Positions 34,991 through 44,300 of a DNA stretch of 64,000 nucleotides are shown here, piece by piece (positions within the stretch are counted from its first letter, which is position 1; each line of letters starts with the position of its first letter). Source of the DNA: Flavisolibacter longurius. Its GTDB lineage: Bacteria > Bacteroidota > Bacteroidia > Chitinophagales > Chitinophagaceae. The position numbers were made by a program, and so were the translations under genes. The stretch covers positions 1 through 64,000 of the forward strand of contig JACJGO010000008.1 in assembly GCA_014163555.1 (NCBI GenBank), given 5' to 3'. The notes below the pieces were generated by a model, which was given only the letters and a program-made list of their open reading frames with translations, was not told the DNA's origin and did no database searches.

Positions 34991-35020
34991 AAAGCCTTTA
35001 CCGGGTTGATAAAGGCTTTA
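34991..35020. terminator. Hairpin downstream of pdxA, possible terminator
   Basis: A perfect 10-bp stem (AAAGCCTTTA with TAAAGGCTTT) with a 9-base loop, 45 bases past the pdxA stop on the minus strand; the T run after it is weak. A second hairpin (AGCCCCG with CGGGGCT, 34869-34890) follows. Confidence 0.5.
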
Positions 35021-35064
35021 GGATGGGTTATTTTACCTGCTGCTGCTGCAGAAACTATACTTTT

Positions 35065-36138
35065 CTATTCTTCAATCTTTTCATCTTCCACATTCTTGAG
35101 CACTTCGGCCGTGATTTTACGCAGCGGGTTTTTTGTTCGCTCTTCGTACTCACCGCGACGGCGGATAATGTCAACACATTCAAAAACAGCGGTCATAAAT
35201 GAAGTGTGGTCGGCAATATTTTTTCCGGCAATGTCGTAGGCGGTTCCGTGGTCGGGAGAGGTGCGAACAAACTGCAGGCCTGCGGTATAATTCACGCCTT
35301 CGCCACCGGCGATAGTCTTAAAAGGAATCAGGCCCTGGTCGTGGTACATAGCCAGTACAGCGTCAAACTGCAGGTAGCTGCGCCGGGCAAAGAATGCATC
35401 GGCACTGTAGGGACCAAAGGCAAAATATTTATGTTTGCCGTCTTTGATAGCCGGCTGAATGATCCTTTGTTCTTCATCACCCACCAAACCTTCATCGCCG
35501 GCATGCGGGTTGAGCCCCAGTACGGCAATGCGGGGTTTGTCAATGCCAAAATCCCTGCGCAAACTGTTGTTCAGCAGGTTCAATTTTGAAACAATCGCCT
35601 CGCGGGTAATTTGTTTGGCAACTTCGTTCAGCGGCAGGTGTTCGGTTACCAGCGCAACCCTTAGGTTATCGGCATACAGCAGCATCAGTACATCTTTGGC
35701 TTCACCAACTGCTTTCAGAAAAGGTGTATGTCCTGTGTAGGCAAATTCTTCGCTCTGCACATTTTTTTTATGGATTGGTGCGGTCACAAGTCCCTGGATA
35801 TGCCCGGCTTTCAACGCATCAGCTGCGGCCAAAAGCGATCTTACCGCATACCTGCCACCGGTTTCAGTTAGTTGCCCGGGGGTAATGGTAACATCTTCTT
35901 CCCAGCAGCTTAGAATGTTCAACTGTTTGGGGCTGAGCTTGGAAAATTCCCGGATACTTTGGTAATTAAAATGGGCATCGGGTACCGCCTTGCGGTAAAA
36001 GTTCAGGAGCTTGGCCGAAGCAAAGATCACAGGGGTGCAATATTCAAGAATACGGTGGTCCGAAAAGGTTTTAATGATGACTTCCGGTCCAATGCCGTTA
36101 ATGTCGCCGCAGGAAATGCCAATGACAGGTTTATTCAT
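35065..36138 (-). CDS. pdxA: 4-hydroxythreonine-4-phosphate dehydrogenase
   Basis: Product of 357 aa from the ATG at 36138 (MNKPVIGISCGDINGIGPEV), the standard PdxA start; nine extra upstream codons lack support. PdxA oxidises 4-phosphohydroxy-L-threonine on the way to pyridoxal 5'-phosphate. Seen directly: GDINGIGPEVI at the N-terminus and metal-binding His residues in EFAYTGHTPFLKA, LGLNPHAGDEGLVGDEE and LAMYHDQGLIPFKTIAGGEG, plus LQFVRTSPDHGTAYDIAGKN near the end. Slightly longer than E. coli PdxA (329 aa) because of a charged C-terminal tail. It is divergent from rsmA; the pdxA/rsmA neighbourhood is widespread in bacteria. Confidence 0.95.
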   Translation of the reverse strand: MNKPVIGISCGDINGIGPEVIIKTFSDHRILEYCTPVIFASAKLLNFYRKAVPDAHFNYQSIREFSKLSPKQLNILSCWEEDVTITPGQLTETGGRYAVRSLLAAADALKAGHIQGLVTAPIHKKNVQSEEFAYTGHTPFLKAVGEAKDVLMLLYADNLRVALVTEHLPLNEVAKQITREAIVSKLNLLNNSLRRDFGIDKPRIAVLGLNPHAGDEGLVGDEEQRIIQPAIKDGKHKYFAFGPYSADAFFARRSYLQFDAVLAMYHDQGLIPFKTIAGGEGVNYTAGLQFVRTSPDHGTAYDIAGKNIADHTSFMTAVFECVDIIRRRGEYEERTKNPLRKITAEVLKNVEDEKIEE

Positions 36139-36286
36139 ACTGCAAATATGGACAAAGAATTGCAATAGAGGATATGATGCTCTGGTGACAAAATACTAGC
36201 GGGAAGATGGTGCAACACAAACGGGCAGATGCCTGTTGGTACCTTGTTGTTTCGCCGCTGTCGGGTTTCTGTCCGGTGTCCTGACT

Positions 36287-36294
36287 TACTTTTG
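36287..36294 (+). promoter_or_regulatory. Candidate -7 element of rsmA
   Basis: TACTTTTG fits TAnnTTTG exactly and ends six bases before the rsmA ATG at 36300. The -33 position holds TTTC rather than TTTG. If used, the transcript would start at or next to the start codon. Confidence 0.4.
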
Positions 36295-36299
36295 TGCCG

Positions 36300-37052
36300 A
36301 TGTACACCTTAAAAAAATCACTGGGACAACATTTTTTAAAAGATGAAAATGTTTGCCGCAGAATTGTGGATGCGTTAAAACAGTGCCCGTTGACAAACCT
36401 GCTGGAAGTAGGTCCTGGCGGTGGTGCGCTGACAAAATATTTGATCGAACTTCCTGACCTTACGTTCAAAGCGGTGGAACTGGATGAAGAAAAAGTGGTG
36501 TACCTGAAACAAACCTATCCGGTACTTGAGGACAAGATCATTCATCAAAGCTTTCTGGATATTGAGAAGCCTTTTGATACACCCTTCACTGTGGTAGGAA
36601 ACTTCCCTTATAATATTTCCACGCAGATTCTTTTTAAAATACTGGAATGGGAAACCGGCGTGCAATGTGTGATTGGCATGTTTCAGAAAGAAGTGGCGCA
36701 ACGGGTGGCGGCCAAAGAAGGCAACAAAGTTTACGGAGTGACTTCTGTTTTGGTACAGGCATTTTACGATGTGGAATACCTGTTCGACGTCAGCGAAAAA
36801 AGCTTTACGCCGCCGCCAAAAGTGATGAGTGGTGTTATACGGCTTTTGCCAAGAAATGAGCCATTAGAAATGAAGAGCCGCAAGGCATTTTTTAACTTGG
36901 TAAAAACGGCGTTTAACCAGCGGCGTAAGACCTTGCGCAATGCCTGCAAAGCCTTGTTTGATGCCGCTACGCTTGAAGATCCGATCTTCAACAATCGTGC
37001 AGAACAATTAAGCATACAGGATTTTGCCGCCTTAAGTTTTAAAATGACATAA
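36300..37052 (+). CDS. rsmA: 16S rRNA dimethyladenosine transferase
   Basis: Product of 250 aa (KsgA/RsmA), which dimethylates two adjacent adenines near the 3' end of 16S rRNA using S-adenosylmethionine. Seen directly: YTLKKSLGQHFLKDENVCRR, the SAM-binding LLEVGPGGGALTKYL, AVELDEEK, and motif IV VVGNFPYNISTQILF (N-F-P-Y instead of the common N-L-P-Y), then VTSVLVQAFYDVEYLFDVSE and KSFTPPPKVMSGVI. The ATG at 36300 is chosen; a GTG two codons earlier is also in frame. Slightly shorter than the E. coli protein (273 aa), as usual in Bacteroidota. Confidence 0.95.
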   Translation: MYTLKKSLGQHFLKDENVCRRIVDALKQCPLTNLLEVGPGGGALTKYLIELPDLTFKAVELDEEKVVYLKQTYPVLEDKIIHQSFLDIEKPFDTPFTVVGNFPYNISTQILFKILEWETGVQCVIGMFQKEVAQRVAAKEGNKVYGVTSVLVQAFYDVEYLFDVSEKSFTPPPKVMSGVIRLLPRNEPLEMKSRKAFFNLVKTAFNQRRKTLRNACKALFDAATLEDPIFNNRAEQLSIQDFAALSFKMT

Positions 37053-37147
37053 GAGGGAAACGCTAAACGAAATACAGGCATAATCTGGTAGCCTGTTCTT
37101 ACTGTTTTTGCAAATTGCGTTCGCCGTCTCATCTACAATAAAATTTC

Positions 37148-38071
37148 ATGAAAATTATCATTACAGCTCCGGTTCACGATCATTTGCGGGAGGTTTTCCA
37201 AAAGAACGGCTATGCCATCGACTATCGTCCCGACATTACCTACGAAGAGTTACAAAACAGCATTGCAGATGCAGATGGCCTGGTGGTAACAACCCGCCTT
37301 AAAATTGATAAGGCCCTGTTGGATAAAGCCGCAAAGCTGCAATGGATCGGGCGACTCGGTAGTGGAATGGAACTGATTGATGCTGATTACGCATCACAAA
37401 AAGGTATTCGCCTGATCAGCACCCCCGAGGGCAACCGCAATGCAGTGGCCGAACAGGTACTGGGTATGTTGCTTTGCCTGCTCAACAATATCTGTCGCTC
37501 CTTTCAGGAAGTAAAGGGAGGACATTGGTTACGATCAGAAAACCGGGGCATTGAACTGCGCGGAAAGACTGTTGGTATCATAGGTTTTGGAAACAATGGA
37601 TCACAGTTTGCTAAACTGCTGGCGCCATTTGACGTAACCGTGTTGGCACATGATAAATACAGAACCGGTTTTGGCAATGGTTACATCAGGGAAGCCAGCC
37701 TGCAGGAAATTTTTGATCAGGCGCATGTAGTAAGCATGCATATCCCGCTGACAAAAGAAACGTTTCATTATGCCGGGGAAAGGTTTTTCAACAGCTTCCG
37801 GCAGCCACCTTTTTTCCTGACCGCCTGCCGGGGTCCGGTGACCGATACGGCCGCTGTGATCAAAGCCCTCCGGGAAAAAAAACTGGCCGGGGCTGCGCTG
37901 GATGTACTGGAAAATGAAAAACTGCACACCTATACCGATGTGGAAAAAGAACAACTGCATTTTTTGACTTCACAGCCCAATGTGCTTGTCACTCCGCACA
38001 TTGCGGGCTATAGCCATGAAGCATTTTTGGAAATGGCCGTAGTTCTACTACGTAAATTGGGCATTCAATAA
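37148..38071 (+). CDS. D-2-hydroxyacid dehydrogenase family protein
   Basis: Product of 307 aa with the two-domain SerA/LdhA-type fold, oxidising or reducing 2-hydroxy/2-keto acids with NAD. Seen directly: catalytic Arg in [15 protein letters not shown], the NAD-binding [20 protein letters not shown] (G-x-G-x-x-G), catalytic Glu region [17 protein letters not shown] and catalytic His in [15 protein letters not shown]. It is most like single-domain phosphoglycerate dehydrogenase homologues without the ACT domain; the substrate is not certain, so no symbol is given. It lies 95 bases after rsmA on the same strand and is followed by a terminator. Confidence 0.9.
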   Translation: MKIIITAPVHDHLREVFQKNGYAIDYRPDITYEELQNSIADADGLVVTTRLKIDKALLDKAAKLQWIGRLGSGMELIDADYASQKGIRLISTPEGNRNAVAEQVLGMLLCLLNNICRSFQEVKGGHWLRSENRGIELRGKTVGIIGFGNNGSQFAKLLAPFDVTVLAHDKYRTGFGNGYIREASLQEIFDQAHVVSMHIPLTKETFHYAGERFFNSFRQPPFFLTACRGPVTDTAAVIKALREKKLAGAALDVLENEKLHTYTDVEKEQLHFLTSQPNVLVTPHIAGYSHEAFLEMAVVLLRKLGIQ

Positions 38072-38081
38072 CAGGTGGCTG

Positions 38082-38114
38082 CTGTACGTTGCGCTACGTA
38101 CAGTTCCCTTTTTT
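38082..38114 (+). terminator. Intrinsic terminator
   Basis: A perfect 8-bp stem (CTGTACGT with ACGTACAG), a 6-base loop, then TTCCCTTTTTT, just after the dehydrogenase stop. Confidence 0.78.
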
Positions 38115-38155
38115 CCGGTACGTAATAATTACGGAAAAGTAGAGCGCATCCACTC

Positions 38156-38186
38156 TGTGTTACCGGAATGGTGTTGTCTAATTTTG
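38156..38186 (+). promoter_or_regulatory. Candidate promoter of the secreted-protein run
   Basis: TGTG (38156-38159, one base off TTTG), 19-base spacer, TAATTTTG (38179-38186, full match to TAnnTTTG). The inferred start lies about 12 bases before the ATG at 38205 and right after the upstream terminator. Confidence 0.55.
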
Positions 38187-38204
38187 GGACCAAATCAAAC
38201 CCTT

Positions 38205-38591
38205 ATGAAAACATTAACCATTTCTGCCGTATTGCTGCTTGCAGCCATTGTTACGTCGTCTTTTGTTCTTTCGCACCAGGCTGTGGCAAAAGAGAAGGCA
38301 AGCAAGGTTCAAAACGTAACTTCTTTGCGTGCACACCGGCAGGGCAAAGCCATTGTTCTTACGTGGTCAGCGGTAAATACAGGCGTAGCTACCTTTCAAG
38401 TGGAGCGTTCTTACGACGGGGAGTATTTTGACGTGATCCAAAGCGTGGAGAATACCGGTGCCCGTAGTTATAAAATACAGGATGATTTTGCGCCTGGCTA
38501 TATCTATTACCGTATCTGTTGCGTAGATACAAACGGTGATGAAGTATCCAAATCGGCAGTAGAAGTGGTCAGGATTGTGCAACGAAAATAA
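38205..38591 (+). CDS. Small secreted fibronectin-like protein
   Basis: Product of 128 aa from the ATG at 38205 (MKTLTISAVLLLAAIVTSSF), which opens a signal peptide. The mature part is one beta-sandwich module (GKAIVLTWSAVNTGVATFQV, YFDVIQSVENTGARSYKIQD, YIYYRICCVDTNGDEVSKSA), the same fibronectin-type spacer that precedes T9SS signals in larger proteins, but here without a sorting domain. It heads a run of five rightward genes for secreted proteins and probably has its own terminator. Confidence 0.75.
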   Translation: MKTLTISAVLLLAAIVTSSFVLSHQAVAKEKASKVQNVTSLRAHRQGKAIVLTWSAVNTGVATFQVERSYDGEYFDVIQSVENTGARSYKIQDDFAPGYIYYRICCVDTNGDEVSKSAVEVVRIVQRK

Positions 38592-38594
38592 CGG

Positions 38595-38624
38595 GAGGCG
38601 GAACTCGCTTCCGCTTCTTTTTTT
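38595..38624 (+). terminator. Intrinsic terminator
   Basis: A 9-bp stem (GAGGCGGAA with TTCCGCTTC, one G-T), a 5-base loop and seven T, three bases after the stop of the small fibronectin-like gene. Confidence 0.8.
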
Positions 38625-38645
38625 CTCACCATCAATCCACCTCTT

Positions 38646-40607
38646 ATGAATAAACTTCTACCTTTCTTTTTTTCTCTATTGCTTTCTGCTTATGCCAACG
38701 CTCAAATTACGACACCTGTGATCAAATCAGGTTTTGGTGTGGATGGGGATTTGCGTGCTAATTTTTACAACAACTTCGCTACCTCCGGCAATGACGACTG
38801 GTTTTCGACCGGTGGTACCGGTGGTGTTCCAATCATTGACACAACGGGGGCTGCAGCCATAGTGGCCGGATATGCGTCGGATATCTCTCCTTATCCAAAA
38901 CGCATGGCTTCTTTTTATCGCTCCATGCGGGTAGCGCCGTACAGTGTTGTCAATAACCGGCTTTGGTTGGATGCCATGTTTATCCGTGATTTCCACGGAG
39001 CCGATCAAACGGTATTTGTACAAGGCTCCAGTAAAAATGGAATGAGCCCTGCCGAATGGGGGGGTACAATACAAACTGTGCCCGATAAGAATGAAATTCT
39101 GGATGTGATGATGCACCTGCGGAGAGCCGGTGATGGTAAAGACCCTAACCGTATTGATTCGTTGTGGATGTACGGAGGCATTTCAATCGAGAACACTTCC
39201 GGTAACCGTTACTTTGATTTTGAGCTCTATCAAACCGATATTTACTATGACCTTACTTCACAGAAATTTTACGGCTACGGACCCGATGCCGGTCATACAA
39301 GCTGGAAGTTTGATGCCGCCGGGAATATTCTGCAGGCAGGCGATATTATCTTCTCAGCAGCTTATCAAAGCTCAGCACTTACCAATGTGGAAGCAAGAAT
39401 CTGGATCGACCGGGCTTCGATGAGCATTACGCCAATCGGCTTCAACTGGACAGGTGCGTTTGACGGCGCTTCCACCGGCTCGCAATATGGATATGCTGCC
39501 ATTACGCCGAATACAAGCGGAATTTTTTATACAGGCCTGGAGAATAGCAGAGCGACATCGGCCGGCCCTTTCAAGCTGGTTCGTGGCGACAACAGCGTAG
39601 CGGATGATTATTCCATTGGACAGTTTATGGAGTTCTCTGTAAACCTTACCAAGCTTGGGATTGATCCGGCTACCCTTTTGGGTGGTGATGTATGCGGTAC
39701 TCCTTTTAACCGGATGATTATTAAAACAAGAAGTTCCGATGCATTTACATCATCTCTGAAAGATTTTGTGGCACCGGTGGATTTGTTTTTGGCGCCACGG
39801 GTTAATGCGGCTACCGATGTTCCGCTGTATTGCGGTTCTATTGGTGTCAGTGAATTGCGGGTGATGAATCCTTCCGTTTCTTCCGTTTATACATGGACAA
39901 CGCCCAACGGAAGTATTGTTGGATCGAATACGGGCACCATGGTGACTGCCGATGCTCCCGGAACCTATATTGTAACCCAACAACTGGCAGAAGGCTGTAG
40001 AGCCTATGCAGCCGATACGTTGCAGATTGTATTTGATGCAGCCTGCACTACTCTGGAAAGCGGTCCTGTTGCTTTAAAGGCAGAACTGAAAGAAAGCAAA
40101 CCCCAGGTTAGCTGGACATCTTATATCAACGACAGGGTGCTTTATTACGAACTGGAAACAAGCGGGGATGGATCTGTATTCCGTACGCTGCAGCGGTTCA
40201 CAAACAAAGACATTCAGACGGGTATTCTGTCTTATCAATACAGCGACAAGACAATGACGCAGGCGAAAGTTTATTATCGTGTGAAGCTGGTAACCCCCAG
40301 TGGCGTGTTGTACAGCCGCGTGGCTGCTATACAAACAGGAAAAACAGTTTCCGTTCAGTTTGCGCCTAACCCGGCTTCTGCCTTTACAAGAATCTCATTT
40401 GCCTCAGAACAAAACCAGCGCATTGAACTTGCTGTGTTCAGCCTGAACGGAAAGCGGGTATTGGAGAAAACGTACCAGGCAACAAAAGGAATGAATACAA
40501 TTACCATCAACGAGGTGCAACACTGGCCGGCCGGTATCTATTCGGCACAGGTGCGGATAGGAACAGAGGTGCACTGGCAAAAAATTGTAGTGCAGCATGG
40601 CCGGTAA
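38646..40607 (+). CDS. Large secreted protein with T9SS type A domain
   Basis: Product of 653 aa with signal peptide MNKLLPFFFSLLLSAYANAQ. Residues about 20-390 form a large unrecognised domain (SGFGVDGDLRANFYNNF, NDDWFSTGGTGG, WMYGGISIENTSGNRYFDFE, YQTDIYYDL). I recall similar sequences only as uncharacterised Bacteroidota surface proteins. An Ig-like part follows (VYTWTTPNGSIVGSNTGTMV), then the fibronectin-type spacer (LKAELKESKPQVSWTSYIND) and a type A sorting domain (VQFAPNPASAFTRISF...WPAGIYSAQV). It lies between terminators but in line with similar genes, suggesting a surface-protein locus. Confidence 0.82.
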   Translation: MNKLLPFFFSLLLSAYANAQITTPVIKSGFGVDGDLRANFYNNFATSGNDDWFSTGGTGGVPIIDTTGAAAIVAGYASDISPYPKRMASFYRSMRVAPYSVVNNRLWLDAMFIRDFHGADQTVFVQGSSKNGMSPAEWGGTIQTVPDKNEILDVMMHLRRAGDGKDPNRIDSLWMYGGISIENTSGNRYFDFELYQTDIYYDLTSQKFYGYGPDAGHTSWKFDAAGNILQAGDIIFSAAYQSSALTNVEARIWIDRASMSITPIGFNWTGAFDGASTGSQYGYAAITPNTSGIFYTGLENSRATSAGPFKLVRGDNSVADDYSIGQFMEFSVNLTKLGIDPATLLGGDVCGTPFNRMIIKTRSSDAFTSSLKDFVAPVDLFLAPRVNAATDVPLYCGSIGVSELRVMNPSVSSVYTWTTPNGSIVGSNTGTMVTADAPGTYIVTQQLAEGCRAYAADTLQIVFDAACTTLESGPVALKAELKESKPQVSWTSYINDRVLYYELETSGDGSVFRTLQRFTNKDIQTGILSYQYSDKTMTQAKVYYRVKLVTPSGVLYSRVAAIQTGKTVSVQFAPNPASAFTRISFASEQNQRIELAVFSLNGKRVLEKTYQATKGMNTITINEVQHWPAGIYSAQVRIGTEVHWQKIVVQHGR

Positions 40608-40617
40608 AAAACGAAAC

Positions 40618-40653
40618 GGAAGCGGCAACCGGTAACGGCTGCTTCTATTTTTA
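40618..40653 (+). terminator. Intrinsic terminator
   Basis: Stem GAAGCGGC with GCTGCTTC (8 pairs, one G-T), 11-base loop, then TATTTTT, shortly after the stop of the 653-aa T9SS gene. Confidence 0.7.
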
Positions 40654-40657
40654 GAAT

Positions 40658-40704
40658 GACTGCAGGGCTTTTTTAAATTGTTTTTTGTCCCTGCAGTCTT
40701 TTTT
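40658..40704 (+). terminator. Second, tandem terminator
   Basis: A perfect 10-bp stem (GACTGCAGGG with CCCTGCAGTC) across a 21-base T-rich loop, then six T. It follows the previous terminator directly. Confidence 0.7.
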
Positions 40705-40758
40705 CGTCAAAACAAGGTTTTGAAGAATAAACCAAAACGTTTGTATCAACCATTATCC

Positions 40759-41280
40759 ATGAATTCCAAACTATCTGTACTTTCCTTTTTGACTTTTTTA
40801 TCACTGGCAGGTTATGCCCAGTCTATTACACCGGCAGTTGTCAATTCAACAGGTAGCAGCTATGCAAAAGATGGTTTGCTGCTCGACTGGAGCGTTGGTG
40901 AAATGGCACTGACCACTACCATGGATCCGCAAAAGCACCAGCTTGTCATTACCAATGGCTTTCTGCAATCAGAAAGGGTTTCCAGGCACCAGGATATGTC
41001 GTTTTTTGGCGAGGACGAAATAACTATTTTGCCCAATCCTACCAATGGAAGATTTGACGTGAAAATAGAAACCAGGCAACAAGGCCGGGTTGCGATCGAT
41101 GTATTCAATGTAAATGGCAAACGAATCGTTACCAGAAGAACGGCCAATTTTGCTCCCCCGCTGCTAGAAAAGTTTGACCTGACGGCGCAGCCGGCCGGCA
41201 CTTATCTTATACAGGTGACATTAACGCCTTTGCCCGGATCCAGTGGCAAAACAGGCTTATTCCGCATCATTAAAATCTAA
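40759..41280 (+). CDS. Small secreted protein with T9SS type A domain
   Basis: Product of 173 aa from the ATG at 40759 (MNSKLSVLSFLTFLSLAGYA), a signal peptide. The short middle (SITPAVVNSTGSSYAKDGLL, LDWSVGEMALTTTMDPQ) is the small beta module often seen in Bacteroidota proteins that consist of little more than this plus the sorting domain. The C-terminus (ITILPNPTNGRFDVKIE...QPAGTYLIQVT) is a type A signal. It ends 28 bases before the start of the 1065-aa repeat protein and is likely co-transcribed with it, as an accessory of that protein (inference). Confidence 0.82.
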   Translation: MNSKLSVLSFLTFLSLAGYAQSITPAVVNSTGSSYAKDGLLLDWSVGEMALTTTMDPQKHQLVITNGFLQSERVSRHQDMSFFGEDEITILPNPTNGRFDVKIETRQQGRVAIDVFNVNGKRIVTRRTANFAPPLLEKFDLTAQPAGTYLIQVTLTPLPGSSGKTGLFRIIKI

Positions 41281-41308
41281 TCGCATACGCTTGATCAATC
41301 AATATTCT

Positions 41309-44300
41309 ATGAAAAGGTTCTTTGTTGTTTTTTCTTTTTTCTTCATTGGGCATTATGCAAAGGCACAGGCGCCGGCCCAAATTAATTACCAGGGTGTTGC
41401 CCGCAATTCTGTCGGGAGTGTTCTTTCGGAGCAAAACGTTGCTTTACGGTTAACCATTCGCGAAAGTTCTTCGGAAGGCGCTGTTATTTACCAGGAAACC
41501 CGAAAGCTGCGCACCAACCGGTTTGGTTTGTTTACCGTGGCCATCGGAAGTTCCGGTGCCACCGCAACCACCGGTAGTTTTCAAACCGTCAACTGGGGGT
41601 CCGGCGGAACGAAGTTTCTGCAAGTGGAAATGGATCCGCATGGCGGAACCAGTTTCGTTAATATGGGGACATCGCAACTATTGAGTGTACCATATGCCAT
41701 CTACGCAGCAAGTGCTTCACCCGTGGGTACTGCCGGTGGCGATTTGCAGGGTAGTTTTCCCAATCCAACCATTGCCACAGGAGCTATTACAACCGATAAA
41801 ATTGCAGCTGGCGCCGTATCAACCGATAAGCTGAAAACAGCTGGTGCCGCAGCCGGCCAAGTTTTGTATTTCGACGGGAACCATGTCATCTGGAGCCGGC
41901 CGGTTTCCACCCCAACGGGTGATGCCGGAGGCGACCTTTCCGGAACCTATCCCAACCCGATACTGAAACCCAGTGCGGTTACTACAAACAAAATTGCGGA
42001 TGGGGCTATCACCAACCAACAGGTAAGTGTCACAGCCGCCATTGCTTATTCTAAACTGCAACTGGCCAATAGCATCAAGAGTACAGACATCGTTGATGGC
42101 GCTGTGACGGATGCCAAAATTTCGGCTGTGGCTTACAGTAAGATTACCGGCGCACCTACGTCGCTGGCGCCTTCGGGAACTGCTGGTGGCGATCTTTCCG
42201 GCACGTACCCCAATCCAACTTTAGCCACCTGGGCTGTTACCACAAACAAACTGGCTGATAATGCGGTATCGGGTACGAAACTTCAGGATGGATCAGTGAC
42301 CAGTGCAAAATTGGCAGCTGGTGTGATTCCCGCTACGCTTCCGCCCAGCGGCATGGCCGGTGGCGATCTTTCAGGCAGTTATCCAAACCCCATTGTAAAA
42401 GATGGTGCTGTCACCAGCAACAAACTGGCAAACGGCGCCGTGTCTACCAACAATGTGGCAGATGGTGCAATAACAGATGCAAAAATTACCAGTCTTTCTT
42501 ATAATAAAATAACCGGTGCACCTGCGTCCCTTCCGCCATCCGGAGCCGCCGGTGGTGATCTGGTGGGAAGCTATCCAAATCCTACGATTGCCGACCAGGC
42601 GATAACTACGGCAAAAATTCAGGATGGTGCCATTACAGCTGAAAAGCTGGCCCCCGGGCTGGTAACCGGCGGCACTACCATTGCCGGTGTGGCCGGCGGC
42701 GATCTCTCCGGCGTTTATCCCAATCCCAACATTGCTTCCGGCGCTGTTACCAATAACAAAATCGCCAATGGTGCAGTGATTACACCAAAACTTGCCGATG
42801 GTGCCGTTACTACAAACAAACTGGCGGATGGTGGTGTGACAGGAGCAAAAATCAATACGTCCGGTGCCAGTGCAGGGCAGGTATTGGGTTATAACGGAAC
42901 AGCGGTTTCGTGGATCACTCCTTCAGGCGGTGGTGCCTTAACCGGAGCTGCGGGAGGTGATCTTTCTGGCAATTATCCCAATCCAACTATCGTTGACAAT
43001 GCAATCACTACCAATAAAATAGCGGCCGGCGCCGTATCACCGGCCAAGATCAGCACCGCCGGTGCTGTCAGCGGCCAGGTGTTGACGTATGATGGAACCA
43101 GCGCCGCATGGATGCAGCCGGTTACCGGTGGCGCTCCCAGTGGTGCAGCCGGAGGTGACCTGGGTGGAACCTATCCCAATCCCACGGTTACGCAACTTCG
43201 CGGTGTTGCCATTGCTACGGCTAATCCTGCCAACGGCCAGGTTTTAAAATTTGATGGCACACAATGGATGCCTTCCACAGATAACACAGGTAGCTTCACC
43301 CTTCCATACACGACCAGCATCAATGGAGCAACCAGTTTGTTCTCGGTAACCAATACCGGCGCCGGTGCGGCACTGGATGGTACTAATGCTACTACCGCCG
43401 ACAATGTAAGTGGCGCCATAGGCCGAATCTCTTCTGCCAATCCGGGTGCTTTTTCTGCCGGTGTGAAAGGCTTGAATGCCGGAACCGGAACCAACGGAAT
43501 TGGTGTGTACGGTGTGCACGCCGGGAAGGGCTGGGGTGTTTACGGAAATGCGTTGAGCGGAACGGGTGTGTTTGGAAATTCAACAAGCGGTTTTGGCCTG
43601 CTTGGCAGCAGTGTAAGTGGTGCCGGCTTGTATGCCGACAGCAAAAACGGAAACGGTGCGCTGATTGAAATTACCAATCCGCAAAATACATCCGATGCCC
43701 TCCTGGTTTCCAACTCCGGACAGGGGAGCGGTATTTCGGTGAACTCTGGCCAGGGCAGTGCCTTGTTTGCTACCAGCACCTATTCTTCAGGCGTATCAGC
43801 CAGCAGCGACAATTCAAATGGTGTGGAAGGTGTCAGCAACAGTGCGGCTTCAGCCGGTGTGCTGGCCTTAAACACCAGTGATGGTTTGGGTGTTTGGGGT
43901 GTTTCGCTGGGATTGGGTACAGGGATGAAAGGTTCCAGTTTTACGGAAGGCGGTACAGCCTTTGAAGCAGAGCTGGATGGTGTAACGAATGGAACACTGG
44001 CCCGGTTTAAAACCAACGGTAATAATGTTGCCCGCATTGATCAAAGTGGTCGTGGCTATTTCAACGGTGGCACCATCAGCAGCGGAGCAGACGTTGCAGA
44101 AGCTTTTGCCGTGGAGGGTTCACGAAAGGCTTACGAGCCCGGCGATGTGCTGGTCGTTTCCATGGCATCAGACCGCACCATGGAAAAATCATCCACACCT
44201 TACTCTACATTGGTTGCAGGCGTGTATGCCACCAAACCTGGCGTGCTCCTGACCGAAGAAAATGCTACCGACGCCAATTTGAATGATATGGTGCCGATGG

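Noticed and set aside
34768-35202. Plus-strand frame of 144 codons between the 545-aa gene and pdxA
   Set aside because: It overlaps pdxA and hairpins and has no recognisable protein character.
41730-43190. Regularly spaced repeats that could suggest a CRISPR array
   Set aside because: The repeats are coding, keep the frame as AGGDLxGxYPNP units, and the spacing is not CRISPR-like. No other array-like pattern was seen in the window.
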